DNA of 64,000 nucleotides from Phycisphaerales bacterium UBA854 (GTDB lineage: Bacteria > Planctomycetota > Phycisphaerae > Phycisphaerales > SM1A02). Location of the stretch: positions 171,090-235,089 of the forward strand of contig DBGM01000011.1 of assembly GCA_002295885.1 (NCBI GenBank), written 5' to 3'. The notes under the pieces were generated by a model. It was given only the letters and a program-made list of their open reading frames with translations, searched no databases and was not told where the DNA came from. Below are positions 48,905 to 57,167 of the stretch, piece by piece; positions within the stretch are counted from its first letter, which is position 1; each line of letters opens with the position of its first letter. The position numbers and the translations under genes were made by a program.

Positions 48905-50377
48905 TCAGCCGTCGGCCATCCGCTCGATGACGCTGGTCGAACTCAGCCCCGGACGGTGGCCGAGCACCCGGAGCTCGATGCCCAGTTCGGTGACGAGGTC
49001 GTGCTCGTTGATCTCCTCCGGGCGGTAGTCGCCCCCCTTGACGTAGATGTCGGGCTGCACGGCACGGATGAGTTCGTGGGCGGTCGCCTCGGGGAAAGCC
49101 ACGAGGTAGTCGATGCAGCGGAACTCGGACAGGATGTCCAGTCGCTGCTGCAGCGGATAGACCGGTCGCTCCGGCCCCTTCTGCTTGGCGACCTCCTCGT
49201 CGACGTTGACGCCGACGACCAGGACATCACCGAGATTGGCGGCTTCGCGCAGGTACGCGACGTGACCGGCGTGCACGACGTCGAAGCAGCCGTTGGTCAG
49301 GACGATGCGCTGTCCGGCCTCGCGGTGCACGGCCAGTTCGGTGGCGAGTTCCTCCGGAGCCCGGACGCTCCGGTCCATCGGCGCCTGCCGGAGCATGATC
49401 TCGCGGCGGACGCTGGACAGCGGAATCGGCTGGGCCCCGAACACCTCGACCTCAAGTCCGGCGGCCGCATTGGAGAACTCGACCGACTCGGTCCACGAAA
49501 GGCCGTTGGCCCGTCCCGCGGCCAGGGCCGCCAGCACCATGTCGCCCGCACCGGTCACGTCGTACACGCTGCGGGTCGTGGTCGGCACGTGCAGCGGCTC
49601 GGCGTCCCGCTGCAGCAGCATCGATCCGTGCCGGTCGAGCGTCAGCACCATCGTGTCGAGTTCCAGCCGCTCCATCATGGCCGTCGCCGGCTCCGGATCG
49701 GGCACCGAATCGGGGAATCGGTGGTCGATCGCCTGTTCGAGTTCGGTGCGGTTGGGCGTCATCGTGGTGGCTCCGGCGTAGCGGGTCCAGTCGACGCCGT
49801 TGGCCGGATCCACGAAGACGGGCACCCCCGCGGCCCGCGCCAACTCGATGACGGACTGGCACAGGGTCTCGCTGCAGACACCCTTGCCGTAGTCCTCGAG
49901 GCAGATGATGTCGACGGAGCCGACGGACGCCCCGATCACGGCGAGCAGCTGACGTTCGATGGGGTCGGACACGGGATCCGTCATCTCAACATCGACCCGG
50001 AACATCTTCTGGGGATGCCGATGCTGGGCGAGCCCGACGATGCTTCGCTTGACGGTCGTGGGTCGTCCGGCATCCGTCACCAGCCCATCGATCACGCAAC
50101 CGCGCGCGGACAGATCCTCACGCAGCCACTGTCCCGCCTCGTCGTCGCCGACCACGCCGCAGCAATGCACCCGGCCTCCGAGTCCCATGAGACACGAGGC
50201 CACGTTGGCCGAACCACCGGCGGTCCGCTCGAGGCGATCGCTCCGGAGGACCGGAACCGGGGCGTCGGGACTCAATCGTTCCGCGTCCCCGTAGAGGAAC
50301 TCGTCGAGCATGAAGTCTCCGACCACCAGGACGGTGAAGTCCCCGAAGCCGGCCAGCTTGTTCAGCAGCGTACTCAT
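48905..50377 (-). CDS. hldE: Bifunctional heptose-7-phosphate kinase/heptose-1-phosphate adenylyltransferase
   Basis: Makes ADP-heptose for the LPS inner core. 490 residues. N-terminal ribokinase-like kinase (1 to about 330): VLVVGDFMLDEFLYGDAERLSPDAPVPVL, AGGSANVA and the anion-hole motif DVTGAGDMVLAAL. C-terminal nucleotidyltransferase (from about 355): LTNGCFDVVHAGHVAYLREA with the HxGH motif, then VKGGDYRPEE. Start 50377 is chosen because TAGCAT ends seven bases before it; Met 50386 is an alternative, and neither has a Shine-Dalgarno. Last gene of the LPS cluster, 27 bases after lpxK. Confidence 0.94.
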   Translation of the reverse strand: MSTLLNKLAGFGDFTVLVVGDFMLDEFLYGDAERLSPDAPVPVLRSDRLERTAGGSANVASCLMGLGGRVHCCGVVGDDEAGQWLREDLSARGCVIDGLVTDAGRPTTVKRSIVGLAQHRHPQKMFRVDVEMTDPVSDPIERQLLAVIGASVGSVDIICLEDYGKGVCSETLCQSVIELARAAGVPVFVDPANGVDWTRYAGATTMTPNRTELEQAIDHRFPDSVPDPEPATAMMERLELDTMVLTLDRHGSMLLQRDAEPLHVPTTTRSVYDVTGAGDMVLAALAAGRANGLSWTESVEFSNAAAGLEVEVFGAQPIPLSSVRREIMLRQAPMDRSVRAPEELATELAVHREAGQRIVLTNGCFDVVHAGHVAYLREAANLGDVLVVGVNVDEEVAKQKGPERPVYPLQQRLDILSEFRCIDYLVAFPEATAHELIRAVQPDIYVKGGDYRPEEINEHDLVTELGIELRVLGHRPGLSSTSVIERMADG

Positions 50378-50404
50378 GGACCGCATGCTACCGCGCCGGG
50401 AGGT

Positions 50405-51412
50405 TCAACCCGACATGGCACCTTCCAGCAGGGCCACCAGAGCGGCCTGGCCGGCATGGAAACGCAGTCGCAGACGCGGAACCACCAACGGGATCGTGCA
50501 TCCTGCATCAAGCAGTGGCTGCGCCTTCACACGATCCTTGGCGGTCATGAAGATCCCGTCCACCCGTCCCTCCAACGCCAGGAGGCGATCGAGTTCGGAC
50601 CGGGAGAAGGGCGCGTGATCCCGAACGGGAAGGTCCTCGACGATCTCGCCGCCGGCGGCCTGCAGCTGGGCACGGACCGGGCCGGGATGTCCGATCCCGA
50701 GCCGGCATGCGAACCGCCGGCCGTCGAGCCACGAGCAGTCCTCCACCTGCAGCGAACCGTCCGCATGCAGTTCGAGTCCGGACCAGCCGTGGTCCGTCCA
50801 GGCCAGCGGCGGCCGGCCGTGCAGCGACTCGATGCGTGCCGAGAGTTCGGCGTCCTCCCCCCCGCTTCGGGTGATCACGACCGCATCCGCCCGACGCAGC
50901 GACTCGAGCGGCTCGCGGAGATGTCCCGCGGGCAGCATTCGGAGCGAGTCGAGAGGCACCGTCGCATCGACCAGGACGAGGTCGAGATCGCGGTGCAGGC
51001 GTCGATGCTGGAACCCGTCGTCGAGCACGGCGCAGTCGGTGGCCGGTTCGTCGAGGAGGTGCCGATGCAGTGCGGCGACCCGATCCGGATTCGCGAGGAT
51101 CGGCACGCCGTCGAGGACTTCGCGGTAGAGCCTGGCCTCGTCGCTCTGATCGGGATCGTGACTGCCGTAGCCGCGAAGCAGGACGGCGGGACGACGACCG
51201 TCGTCCCGCAGACGCTCGACGATCCACCGGACCATGGGGGTCTTGCCGGTGCCGCCCGTCGTCAGATTGCCCACCGAGATCACCGGGCAATCCGCCCGAT
51301 GCACCCCGCGTCCACGGTCGTACCGGCGGTTGCGAACACCGATGATGCCCCGCCATCCCCACGAGGCCGGCCGGGTCAGCGGCTGCAGGATGGATGGAAG
51401 CGGTCCGTTCAT
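50405..51412 (-). CDS. lpxK: Tetraacyldisaccharide 4'-kinase
   Basis: Phosphorylates the lipid A disaccharide at the 4' position on the inner membrane. 335 residues: P-loop region VISVGNLTTGGTGKTPMVRWI (about 45-65), LLRGYGS, DDGFQHRRLHRDLDLVLVDATVP (a highly conserved LpxK block), LPAGHLREP and late VRDHAPFS...FMTAKDRVK. The hydrophobic amphipathic N-terminus fits membrane association. Start 51412 overlaps the maf stop as ATGA; the upstream extension is antisense noise. Its presence implies true lipid A. Confidence 0.94.
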   Translation of the reverse strand: MNGPLPSILQPLTRPASWGWRGIIGVRNRRYDRGRGVHRADCPVISVGNLTTGGTGKTPMVRWIVERLRDDGRRPAVLLRGYGSHDPDQSDEARLYREVLDGVPILANPDRVAALHRHLLDEPATDCAVLDDGFQHRRLHRDLDLVLVDATVPLDSLRMLPAGHLREPLESLRRADAVVITRSGGEDAELSARIESLHGRPPLAWTDHGWSGLELHADGSLQVEDCSWLDGRRFACRLGIGHPGPVRAQLQAAGGEIVEDLPVRDHAPFSRSELDRLLALEGRVDGIFMTAKDRVKAQPLLDAGCTIPLVVPRLRLRFHAGQAALVALLEGAMSG

Positions 51413-52005
51413 TTCGTTTTCAGAGCCTCGGTCAGTCGTCGCATGGGCAGTCCCATCACCGTCGTGGGATCCCCCTGGCATTCGATGGGCCATCCGTCGG
51501 CCATCCGATCCGCGAGATTGTACGCCCCCGCCTTGCCACGCCACTGCCCGGTATCGAGGTAGGCCTCGATCTGCACCGGATCAAGCGTCCCCCACCGCAC
51601 CACGGACCGATCCACGAAGACCGTCCGAACACCAGCGGGGTGATCGATCAGGCAGACGCCGGTGAGCACATCGTGGGGCACGCCGACGAACGACTCCAGC
51701 ATGCAGCGGGCGGCCGCCCGGTCGGACGGCTGTCCGATGACCCGACCGTCGAGCACGCAGACGGTGTCCGCTCCGAGGATGGTGCAGGGTTTGCGATCCC
51801 CACGCTCTTCGAGCATGATCGACGTGGCGGTCGCCTTGAACACGGCCAGCGCGGACACCCAGTCGTCCGCCGGCGTGTCGCCGCAGTCCAGGAGACCGTC
51901 GTCCACCTCCGGCACCTCGATGCGGACCGGCCAGTCCGCATCCTCGAGCAGCTGTTGCCGACGGGGGGATCGACTGGCGAGCACGATCGGCATCGGAGCA
52001 CTCAC
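51409..52005 (-). CDS. maf: Maf/YceF family nucleoside triphosphate pyrophosphatase
   Basis: House-cleaning pyrophosphatase for dTTP/UTP or modified nucleotides, linked to septum control in some bacteria. 198 residues with IVLASRSPRRQQLLED at the N-terminus, LGADTVCVLDGRVIGQP (catalytic Asp, substrate loop), and QWRGKAGAYNLAD near 155-168. The GKAGAY form, rather than the GKAG(S/A)F of YceF, tends toward the canonical Maf subgroup. GTG start 52005 sits inside the preceding gene's stop. Its place between two LPS genes is unexpected. Confidence 0.92.
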   Translation of the reverse strand: MSAPMPIVLASRSPRRQQLLEDADWPVRIEVPEVDDGLLDCGDTPADDWVSALAVFKATATSIMLEERGDRKPCTILGADTVCVLDGRVIGQPSDRAAARCMLESFVGVPHDVLTGVCLIDHPAGVRTVFVDRSVVRWGTLDPVQIEAYLDTGQWRGKAGAYNLADRMADGWPIECQGDPTTVMGLPMRRLTEALKTK

Positions 52006-53090
52006 GCCTCGGACCCTTCGGATGCCATCGATCCGCGGACGTGGTCGATGCGTTCCAGCACGGCATCGACTGCGATGCCGCGCATGATGGAATCCCCGAT
52101 GCCGCGATCGCGGTAGTTGACGGCTCGGCCCTCCGGGAGGGGGGCCTGCAGCACCTCCGCGTGCCCGCCGTAGGGGCCGACCCGCGAGGGATCCGTGGGA
52201 CCGAAGAGCCCCACGCTGGCCACGCCCCGATGGGCCAGGCCGACCGCCATGTGGAGCGCAGCGGAATCGTTGGACACCACGAGATCACTTTGTTCGATGG
52301 CCGCCATCATCTCTCCGACGGTGGTCCGCCCCGCCAGGCAGTGCACGCGTCCGGAGGAATCCCCGATCGCGTCCCGCAGGACCTCGACCTCGTCACGTTC
52401 CGACGGAGCGCCCAGCAGCAGCAGGTGGCGATCGTCGCGATCGAGCAGCCGCCGGCCGAGTTCGGCCCAGTGCCCACGCGGCCACGCCTTGCTCTCCCAC
52501 CGGCTGGTGGACGCGAGCGTCGTCACCGGCACACCTTCGAGCCGGCCGCCGACACCACTCCGCCAGGACGCCGCCGCCCCGGCCGGAACATGGAGACGCA
52601 GGTCACGCACGACGTCCGCACCGCACGCCTCGACCAGCTTGAACATGCGGTCGACCTCGTGCACCGCCGCGGCGGTGTCAACCCGGTCGGTGTAGGCGAG
52701 CCACGCAAACTCGCGGGCCCGGCGGTCGCCCACTCGACGGGCCGCGTTGGTGGCCCGGGTCATGAAGCCGCTGCGGGAAAGCCCCTGGCAGTCGAGCACC
52801 AGATCGTAGTCGGCCTCCCGCAGCCGACGGGTCCACTCCAGCAGCTCGCGGGCCACCGCCGGACTGCGCATCCAACGCCCGAAGCGGCCACGCGGAAACG
52901 AAATCACGCGATCCAGATCCGGATGGGCCGACACGGCGTCGACGAAACCGTCCTGCACCAGCCAGTGGATCTCCGCTTCCGGCCACGCCCGGGCCAGACT
53001 GGCCAGAACGGGCACCGTGCGACAGACGTCTCCCAACGCACTGGGCTTGATGAGAAGAATTCTCCGGGGGTGTTCGGATCCAGCGACCAT
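52002..53090 (-). CDS. Glycosyltransferase family 9 (heptosyltransferase-like)
   Basis: Probably adds ADP-heptose to the LPS core, as hldE is in the same operon. 362 residues: ILLIKPSALGDVCRTVPVLASLARAWPEAEIHWLVQ at the N-terminus (first Rossmann domain, catalytic Asp of the GD motif), DLVLDCQGLSRSGFMT, and the C-terminal donor-site block LVVSNDSAALHMAVGLAHRGVASVGLFGPTDPSRVGPYG (about 265-305). Start 53090 is supported by GAGGAG 6 bases upstream and a minus-strand TATGAT (53113-53108) beyond it. First gene of the GT9-maf-lpxK-hldE operon. Confidence 0.9.
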   Translation of the reverse strand: MVAGSEHPRRILLIKPSALGDVCRTVPVLASLARAWPEAEIHWLVQDGFVDAVSAHPDLDRVISFPRGRFGRWMRSPAVARELLEWTRRLREADYDLVLDCQGLSRSGFMTRATNAARRVGDRRAREFAWLAYTDRVDTAAAVHEVDRMFKLVEACGADVVRDLRLHVPAGAAASWRSGVGGRLEGVPVTTLASTSRWESKAWPRGHWAELGRRLLDRDDRHLLLLGAPSERDEVEVLRDAIGDSSGRVHCLAGRTTVGEMMAAIEQSDLVVSNDSAALHMAVGLAHRGVASVGLFGPTDPSRVGPYGGHAEVLQAPLPEGRAVNYRDRGIGDSIMRGIAVDAVLERIDHVRGSMASEGSEA

Positions 53091-53181
53091 GCGATGCTCC
53101 TCGGGGCATCATAATCCCCCAACGGGATTTGCCACCCTCGTCCGCCGTCCTCCTGTATCCTCCGGAACCGAGGTACTTTTC

Positions 53182-54576
53182 GTGCAGCAGCAGAACATGA
53201 ACCAACCCGACCCTTCCGAGGATTCCGACGTCCCGTCGCTGGAGGACACCGGCGCGCCGACCCCGAAGACCCCGGAACCGGCTCCGACCGATGCCCCCGC
53301 GTCCGATGCGACGAACGGGAAGGATTCGACCGGCGAGGACATGGCGCCGCCAGGCAACAGCACCGCGGGATTCGACACGCTCCTGGGCAAGCTGGTCGTC
53401 GACTCCGGCCTGGTCACTGCGGATGAACTGGAGCAGTGCGGTGAGGAGCTGAAGTCGATCGACGACATCGACGATCCCCGCACCCTCTCCGACATCCTGG
53501 TGAACCACGATTTCATCACCCGGCACCAGCTGCACCGGCTGCAGAAGGAGTTCGACGCGAAGAAGTCCTCCCAGCGCATCCCGGGCTACCAGATCCTGAA
53601 GAAGCTGGGATCGGGCGCGATGGCGACGGTCTTCCTGGCCAAGCAGATCAGTCTGGATCGGCTGGTGGCCATCAAGGTGCTGCCGAAGAAGTTCTCCGAG
53701 AACGCGAACTTCATCGAGCGGTTCTACAAGGAGGGGAAGTCGGCGGCCCAGCTGAACCATCCCAACATCGTGCAGGCCTATGACGTGGGGCAAGCCGGGG
53801 ACCACCACTACTTCGTCATGGAGTACGTCGAGGGCGAGACGGTCTACGACCGGACCAAGACGGAGAAGCGACTCGAGGAGCTCGATGCCATCGCCATCGT
53901 CATCCAGTCGGCCCAGGGACTCCAGCACGCCCACGAGCGTGGCTTCATCCACCGCGACATCAAGCCCAAGAACATCATGCTCACCGGACGCAACAAGGTG
54001 AAGCTGGCCGACCTCGGACTGGCCCGGGCGCTGGACGACGAGGCCACGGCGAAGGCGGAGGCGGGCCGGGCCTACGGCACGCCCTACTACATCAGCCCGG
54101 AACAGGTCCGCGGCGAGGTCGACATCGGGCCGGCCGCGGACATCTACGGACTGGGCGCCACCTGCTACCACATGGTCACCGGCCGGGTCCCCTTCTCGGG
54201 CAAGAATCCCTCGCAGGTGATGCACAAGCACCTGAAGGCCGAACTCACCCCCCCGGACCAGCTGAACCCCTCGCTGTCGGCGGGCTTCTCGCAGATCATC
54301 GAGATGATGATGGCCAAGTCTCCAGCGGACCGCTACTCCAACGCCTCGGAACTGCTGGAGGATCTCGAACTGGTCCAGCGGGGCGAATCGCCCACGTACG
54401 CGAGGCCGAAGGTGGACCTGTCCAGCTTCGCCGTGCAGCTCGGCCAGGGCACTGCCGCCCCCAATCAGGCTCCCACCGGGGACGGCCCCGCCTCGCCGGT
54501 CGCGGCGATCAGCCTCGCGGTCAACGTACTGCTGCTGATCATCCTGATCGTGGTGGTGATCATGTTCGCCACCTGA
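53182..54576 (+). CDS. Membrane-anchored Ser/Thr protein kinase (PknB-like)
   Basis: Hanks-type signalling kinase. 464 residues: Pro/Thr-rich acidic N-terminus, a helical domain about 60-130 (LLGKLVVDSGLVTADELEQC...DFITRHQLHRLQKEF, resembling DUF4388/T2SE N-terminal-like modules seen before such kinases), kinase domain from about 134: GSGAMATVFLAK, VAIKVLPKK, HRDIKPKNIML, DLGLAR (DLG instead of DFG), GTPYYISPEQ. A single C-terminal helix VAAISLAVNVLLLIILIVVVIMF leaves the kinase cytoplasmic and no sensor domain outside. GTG 53182 is favoured by GAGG 9 bases upstream; ATG 53197 is the alternative. Confidence 0.9.
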   Translation: MQQQNMNQPDPSEDSDVPSLEDTGAPTPKTPEPAPTDAPASDATNGKDSTGEDMAPPGNSTAGFDTLLGKLVVDSGLVTADELEQCGEELKSIDDIDDPRTLSDILVNHDFITRHQLHRLQKEFDAKKSSQRIPGYQILKKLGSGAMATVFLAKQISLDRLVAIKVLPKKFSENANFIERFYKEGKSAAQLNHPNIVQAYDVGQAGDHHYFVMEYVEGETVYDRTKTEKRLEELDAIAIVIQSAQGLQHAHERGFIHRDIKPKNIMLTGRNKVKLADLGLARALDDEATAKAEAGRAYGTPYYISPEQVRGEVDIGPAADIYGLGATCYHMVTGRVPFSGKNPSQVMHKHLKAELTPPDQLNPSLSAGFSQIIEMMMAKSPADRYSNASELLEDLELVQRGESPTYARPKVDLSSFAVQLGQGTAAPNQAPTGDGPASPVAAISLAVNVLLLIILIVVVIMFAT

Positions 54577-54603
54577 GCCCGGTGCGCACCCGCCGCGTGC
54601 GGG

Positions 54604-54609
54604 TATCAT
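54604..54609 (+). promoter_or_regulatory. -10-like TATCAT six bases before transaldolase start
   Basis: TATCAT (5 of 6 to consensus, TANNNT type) ends exactly six bases before ATG 54616, with no Shine-Dalgarno; predicts a leaderless transcript. Confidence 0.5.
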
Positions 54610-54615
54610 GCCGCC

Positions 54616-55272
54616 ATGCAGATCTACATCGATACCGCCAGCATCGAGGACATCCGCGCGGCCGCCGACATGGGCGTGCTCGACGGTGTCACCACCAACC
54701 CCAGCCTCGTCGCGAAGGAGGGCGTGGACTTCCACGACCGCCTCAAGGAGATCTGCGAGGTCGTACCCGGCCCCGTCAGCGCCGAAGTGGTCTCCACCGA
54801 ATCGGACGCCATGATCGCGGAGGCCCAGCCGCTGCTGGGCATCGCCGACAACATCGTCATCAAGCTCCCCTGCACCGTCGACGGACTGCGGGCCTGCAAG
54901 CACCTGTCGTCCAACGGCATTCGGGTCAACATGACCCTGTGCTTCCAGCCGCTGCAGGCGATGCTCGCCGCGAAGGCCGGCGCGTTCCTGATCAGCCCCT
55001 TCCTGGGCCGACTGGACGACATCGGCCAGGAGAGCATGGACCTCATCCAGCAGATCAGGACGATCTACGACAACTACGGATACGAGACCAAGGTGCTTGC
55101 CGCCTCGGTCCGTCACCCCATGCATCTGGTCCAGTGCGCCCTGGTCGGAGCCGATGTCGCCACCGTCCCGTTCAAGGTCATCCAACAGATGATGAAGCAC
55201 CCGCTCACCGACAGTGGACTCGAGAAGTTCCTGCAGGACTGGGCGGCCATGCAGACTCCCGCCACCTGCTGA
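54616..55272 (+). CDS. Transaldolase/fructose-6-phosphate aldolase family protein
   Basis: Class I aldolase of the short TalC/FSA group, working in the non-oxidative pentose phosphate pathway or on fructose-6-phosphate. 218 residues: MQIYIDTASIEDIR at the start, GVLDGVTTNPSLVAKEG (about 20-36), the Schiff-base lysine in NIVIKLPCTVDGL (about 83), RVNMTLCFQPLQA, FLISPFLGRLDDIG and the late TKVLAASVRHPMHLVQCALVGADVATVPFKV. Whether it is a transaldolase or an aldolase cannot be settled by eye. It is convergent with ridA, with a 2-base gap. Confidence 0.9.
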   Translation: MQIYIDTASIEDIRAAADMGVLDGVTTNPSLVAKEGVDFHDRLKEICEVVPGPVSAEVVSTESDAMIAEAQPLLGIADNIVIKLPCTVDGLRACKHLSSNGIRVNMTLCFQPLQAMLAAKAGAFLISPFLGRLDDIGQESMDLIQQIRTIYDNYGYETKVLAASVRHPMHLVQCALVGADVATVPFKVIQQMMKHPLTDSGLEKFLQDWAAMQTPATC

Positions 55273-55274
55273 GG

Positions 55275-55739
55275 TCAATCGACCTCGGCGACCAGTTCGA
55301 CCTCCACCGAGGCATTCAACGGAAGCGCCACCGATCCGACCGCCGCGCGGGCATGCCGTCCGGCGTCACCGAACACCTCGAGCATCAGTTCGCTGGCCCC
55401 GTTGGCCACCAACGGCTGATCCGTGAATCCCGGATCGGATGCGACGAAGACACCTATTCGAACAATTCTTTTAACCCGATCCAGATCACCTTCCAAGGAT
55501 GATTTGAGCACGGCCAACGCATTGATGGCGCACTGACGGGCCGCCGATACGGCCTGATCGACCGCCGTCTCCGACGGGACCGTGCCGGTGGCCATCAGGG
55601 AACCTTCTTTAAGAGGAATCTGGCCACTGATGAAGATCAATCCCTGGGCATGCACGGAAGGCACATACGCTGCAACCGGCTTTGGAGCGTCGGGAAGGCG
55701 GATGCCGAGTTCGTCCAGTCGTGCATCGATGCGGGGCAT
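55275..55739 (-). CDS. RidA family enamine/imine deaminase-like protein
   Basis: YjgF/RidA-fold trimer; canonical members hydrolyse reactive 2-aminoacrylate formed by PLP enzymes. 154 residues, the longer YjgH-like subtype: IRLPDAPKPVAAYVPSVHAQGLIFISGQIPLKEGSLMATGTV, then ARQCAINALAVLKSSLEGDLDRVKRIVRIGVFVASDPGFTDQPLVANGASELMLEVFGDAGRHARAAVGSVALPLNASVEVE. The Arg usually binding substrate carboxylate in a R-x-x-V context aligns with HARAAVG. Start 55739 has AAAGGA five bases upstream. The gene sits at the end of a long structured intergenic region. Confidence 0.85.
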   Translation of the reverse strand: MPRIDARLDELGIRLPDAPKPVAAYVPSVHAQGLIFISGQIPLKEGSLMATGTVPSETAVDQAVSAARQCAINALAVLKSSLEGDLDRVKRIVRIGVFVASDPGFTDQPLVANGASELMLEVFGDAGRHARAAVGSVALPLNASVEVELVAEVD

Positions 55740-55802
55740 GGGTGTCCTTTCAAGCGGCCTGACAGTGCTAAAAACGCGACTTGGGTTCGGGGCAGGCTTG
55801 AC

Positions 55803-55863
55803 CCCAACCGGGTTGGGAGTACTCTTGGGAGTGCGAGGTTTCATCCTCGCGGGGCTTTGCCCC
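55803..55863 (-). promoter_or_regulatory. Cluster of three stem-loops in the ridA upstream region
   Basis: CCCAAC-CGG-GTTGGG (55803-55817), GCGAGG-TTTCAT-CCTCGC (55833-55850) and GGGGC-TTT-GCCCC (55851-55863) are perfect small inverted repeats within 61 bases, 64 bases or more upstream of ridA. They may form a structured leader of ridA. The rest of the 422-base gap 55740-56161 holds a possible TTGTCA -35 (56108) for the prepilin gene and nothing else recognised. Confidence 0.35.
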
Positions 55864-56161
55864 GGTCCGGTGCGGCAAATCATACCGCGATCAAACGTCA
55901 TACTTCGCCGGAATCCCGGCAGCATCATCTCCGCCGCTCCCGATCGACATCCTATGAAGCACGCACGGGAATCATCCCGGCCGTGTTCGTGTTGCGTTTT
56001 CCGCAGCCCGATCCGAACCGGCTCCCGTGCGTCCGGCATGACGTTTTTCGTTCCGGGTCGGCCCGACCGAATCCCGGAGTATCGTGGAGAGAGCGGACAA
56101 CCGAATCTTGTCACAACGCACTCATTGATTTCATTCCTTATCTGAGTACATGGAGACCACT

Positions 56162-57142
56162 ATGAAGACCAAGAAAGGCTTCACCCTCGTCGAGCTGATG
56201 GTCGTTATTTCGATCATCGGACTCCTCATGGGCCTGTTGCTGCCGGCATTGAGCTCGGCCATGGCGACCGCCCGCGCGAAGAAGGATTCCGCCAACATCC
56301 GTGGCATGAACCAGGGCATGGCGTCCTACGCCGCCGACTTCAACGGCGACTGGATGATTCCCGGCGAAGTCTGGCGTGCAGCCATCCAGACCAGCAGCGG
56401 ACCTCAGTACATCTGGGGCCAGGGCAATCCCAACTTCTTCCTGAACAACACCGCCGACCTCAACTCGGGCATGGTGGCGCTTCGCTACTGGAACCCGGAG
56501 CTGATCGTCAGCCCCTGCGAAGTCAACAAGGACATCGGCGTCAAGGGTGAGATCGACGAGAACGGTCAGATCGTCGCCTACGACTACGCTGCCTACAGCC
56601 CCTCCGAGGGCCGGTACTGGGCACAGCCCTCCGCCTCCGGCGGCATCCGTGCCAACCTCGGCAACCCCGGCGACCGCAAGAGCCACGTCAGCTACACGAA
56701 CCAGTGCCTGATGGGCGACCGGCTTCGCAACAAGTGGCACTCCACGTCCGGATCCGACTCCTCCGCTCACTGCCTCCGCGGCACCGAGAACGGAGTCACC
56801 TCCGACGTCGAGCAGGGTTCGGGCGAATGGACCCGTTCACCGGTCCACGACTTCATGGGCCCCTCGGGTTCCTGGATGGCGAACATCGGTTGGGCCGACG
56901 GCTCCATCACCACCGAAACCAACTACTTCCCGGGCAACTCCCGCTACGAGCCCCGGGTCGGTGGCTACACCAACGGCATCAAGAAGGACAACATCTTCGC
57001 CGCAGAGTTCACCGGTTCCACGGATGACGACGGCAACCCCAACAACCTGCTGGCAGGCGACAACTTCCTCGTCTACTGCTATCTCGCCGGTGACGAGGGC
57101 TACCCGAACTGTCTCCAGTCGTGGGACGAACTCAAGGACTAA
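56162..57142 (+). CDS. Prepilin-type N-terminal cleavage/methylation domain protein
   Basis: Pseudopilin-like surface or secreted protein. 326 residues: basic leader MKTKKG, cleavage before FTLVELMVVISIIGLLMGLLLPALSSA (Glu5 of the mature form present), then a large soluble domain ending with WMANIGWADGSITTETNYFPGN, resembling the H-x9-DG C-terminal motif of the planctomycete DUF1559-type group. Start 56162 is chosen over 56150 because GGAG lies 6 bases upstream and the leader is of proper length. A second such gene follows 25 bases downstream. No secretion-machine or peptidase genes are in view. Confidence 0.85.
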   Translation: MKTKKGFTLVELMVVISIIGLLMGLLLPALSSAMATARAKKDSANIRGMNQGMASYAADFNGDWMIPGEVWRAAIQTSSGPQYIWGQGNPNFFLNNTADLNSGMVALRYWNPELIVSPCEVNKDIGVKGEIDENGQIVAYDYAAYSPSEGRYWAQPSASGGIRANLGNPGDRKSHVSYTNQCLMGDRLRNKWHSTSGSDSSAHCLRGTENGVTSDVEQGSGEWTRSPVHDFMGPSGSWMANIGWADGSITTETNYFPGNSRYEPRVGGYTNGIKKDNIFAAEFTGSTDDDGNPNNLLAGDNFLVYCYLAGDEGYPNCLQSWDELKD

Positions 57143-57167
57143 GTCCTTCTGAACCGGAGTTGATTTG

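Noticed and set aside
52678..55278. 866-codon minus-strand open frame across the kinase and transaldolase genes
   Set aside because: Covers two well-identified plus-strand genes and the end of the GT9 gene; no recognisable domain; shadow.
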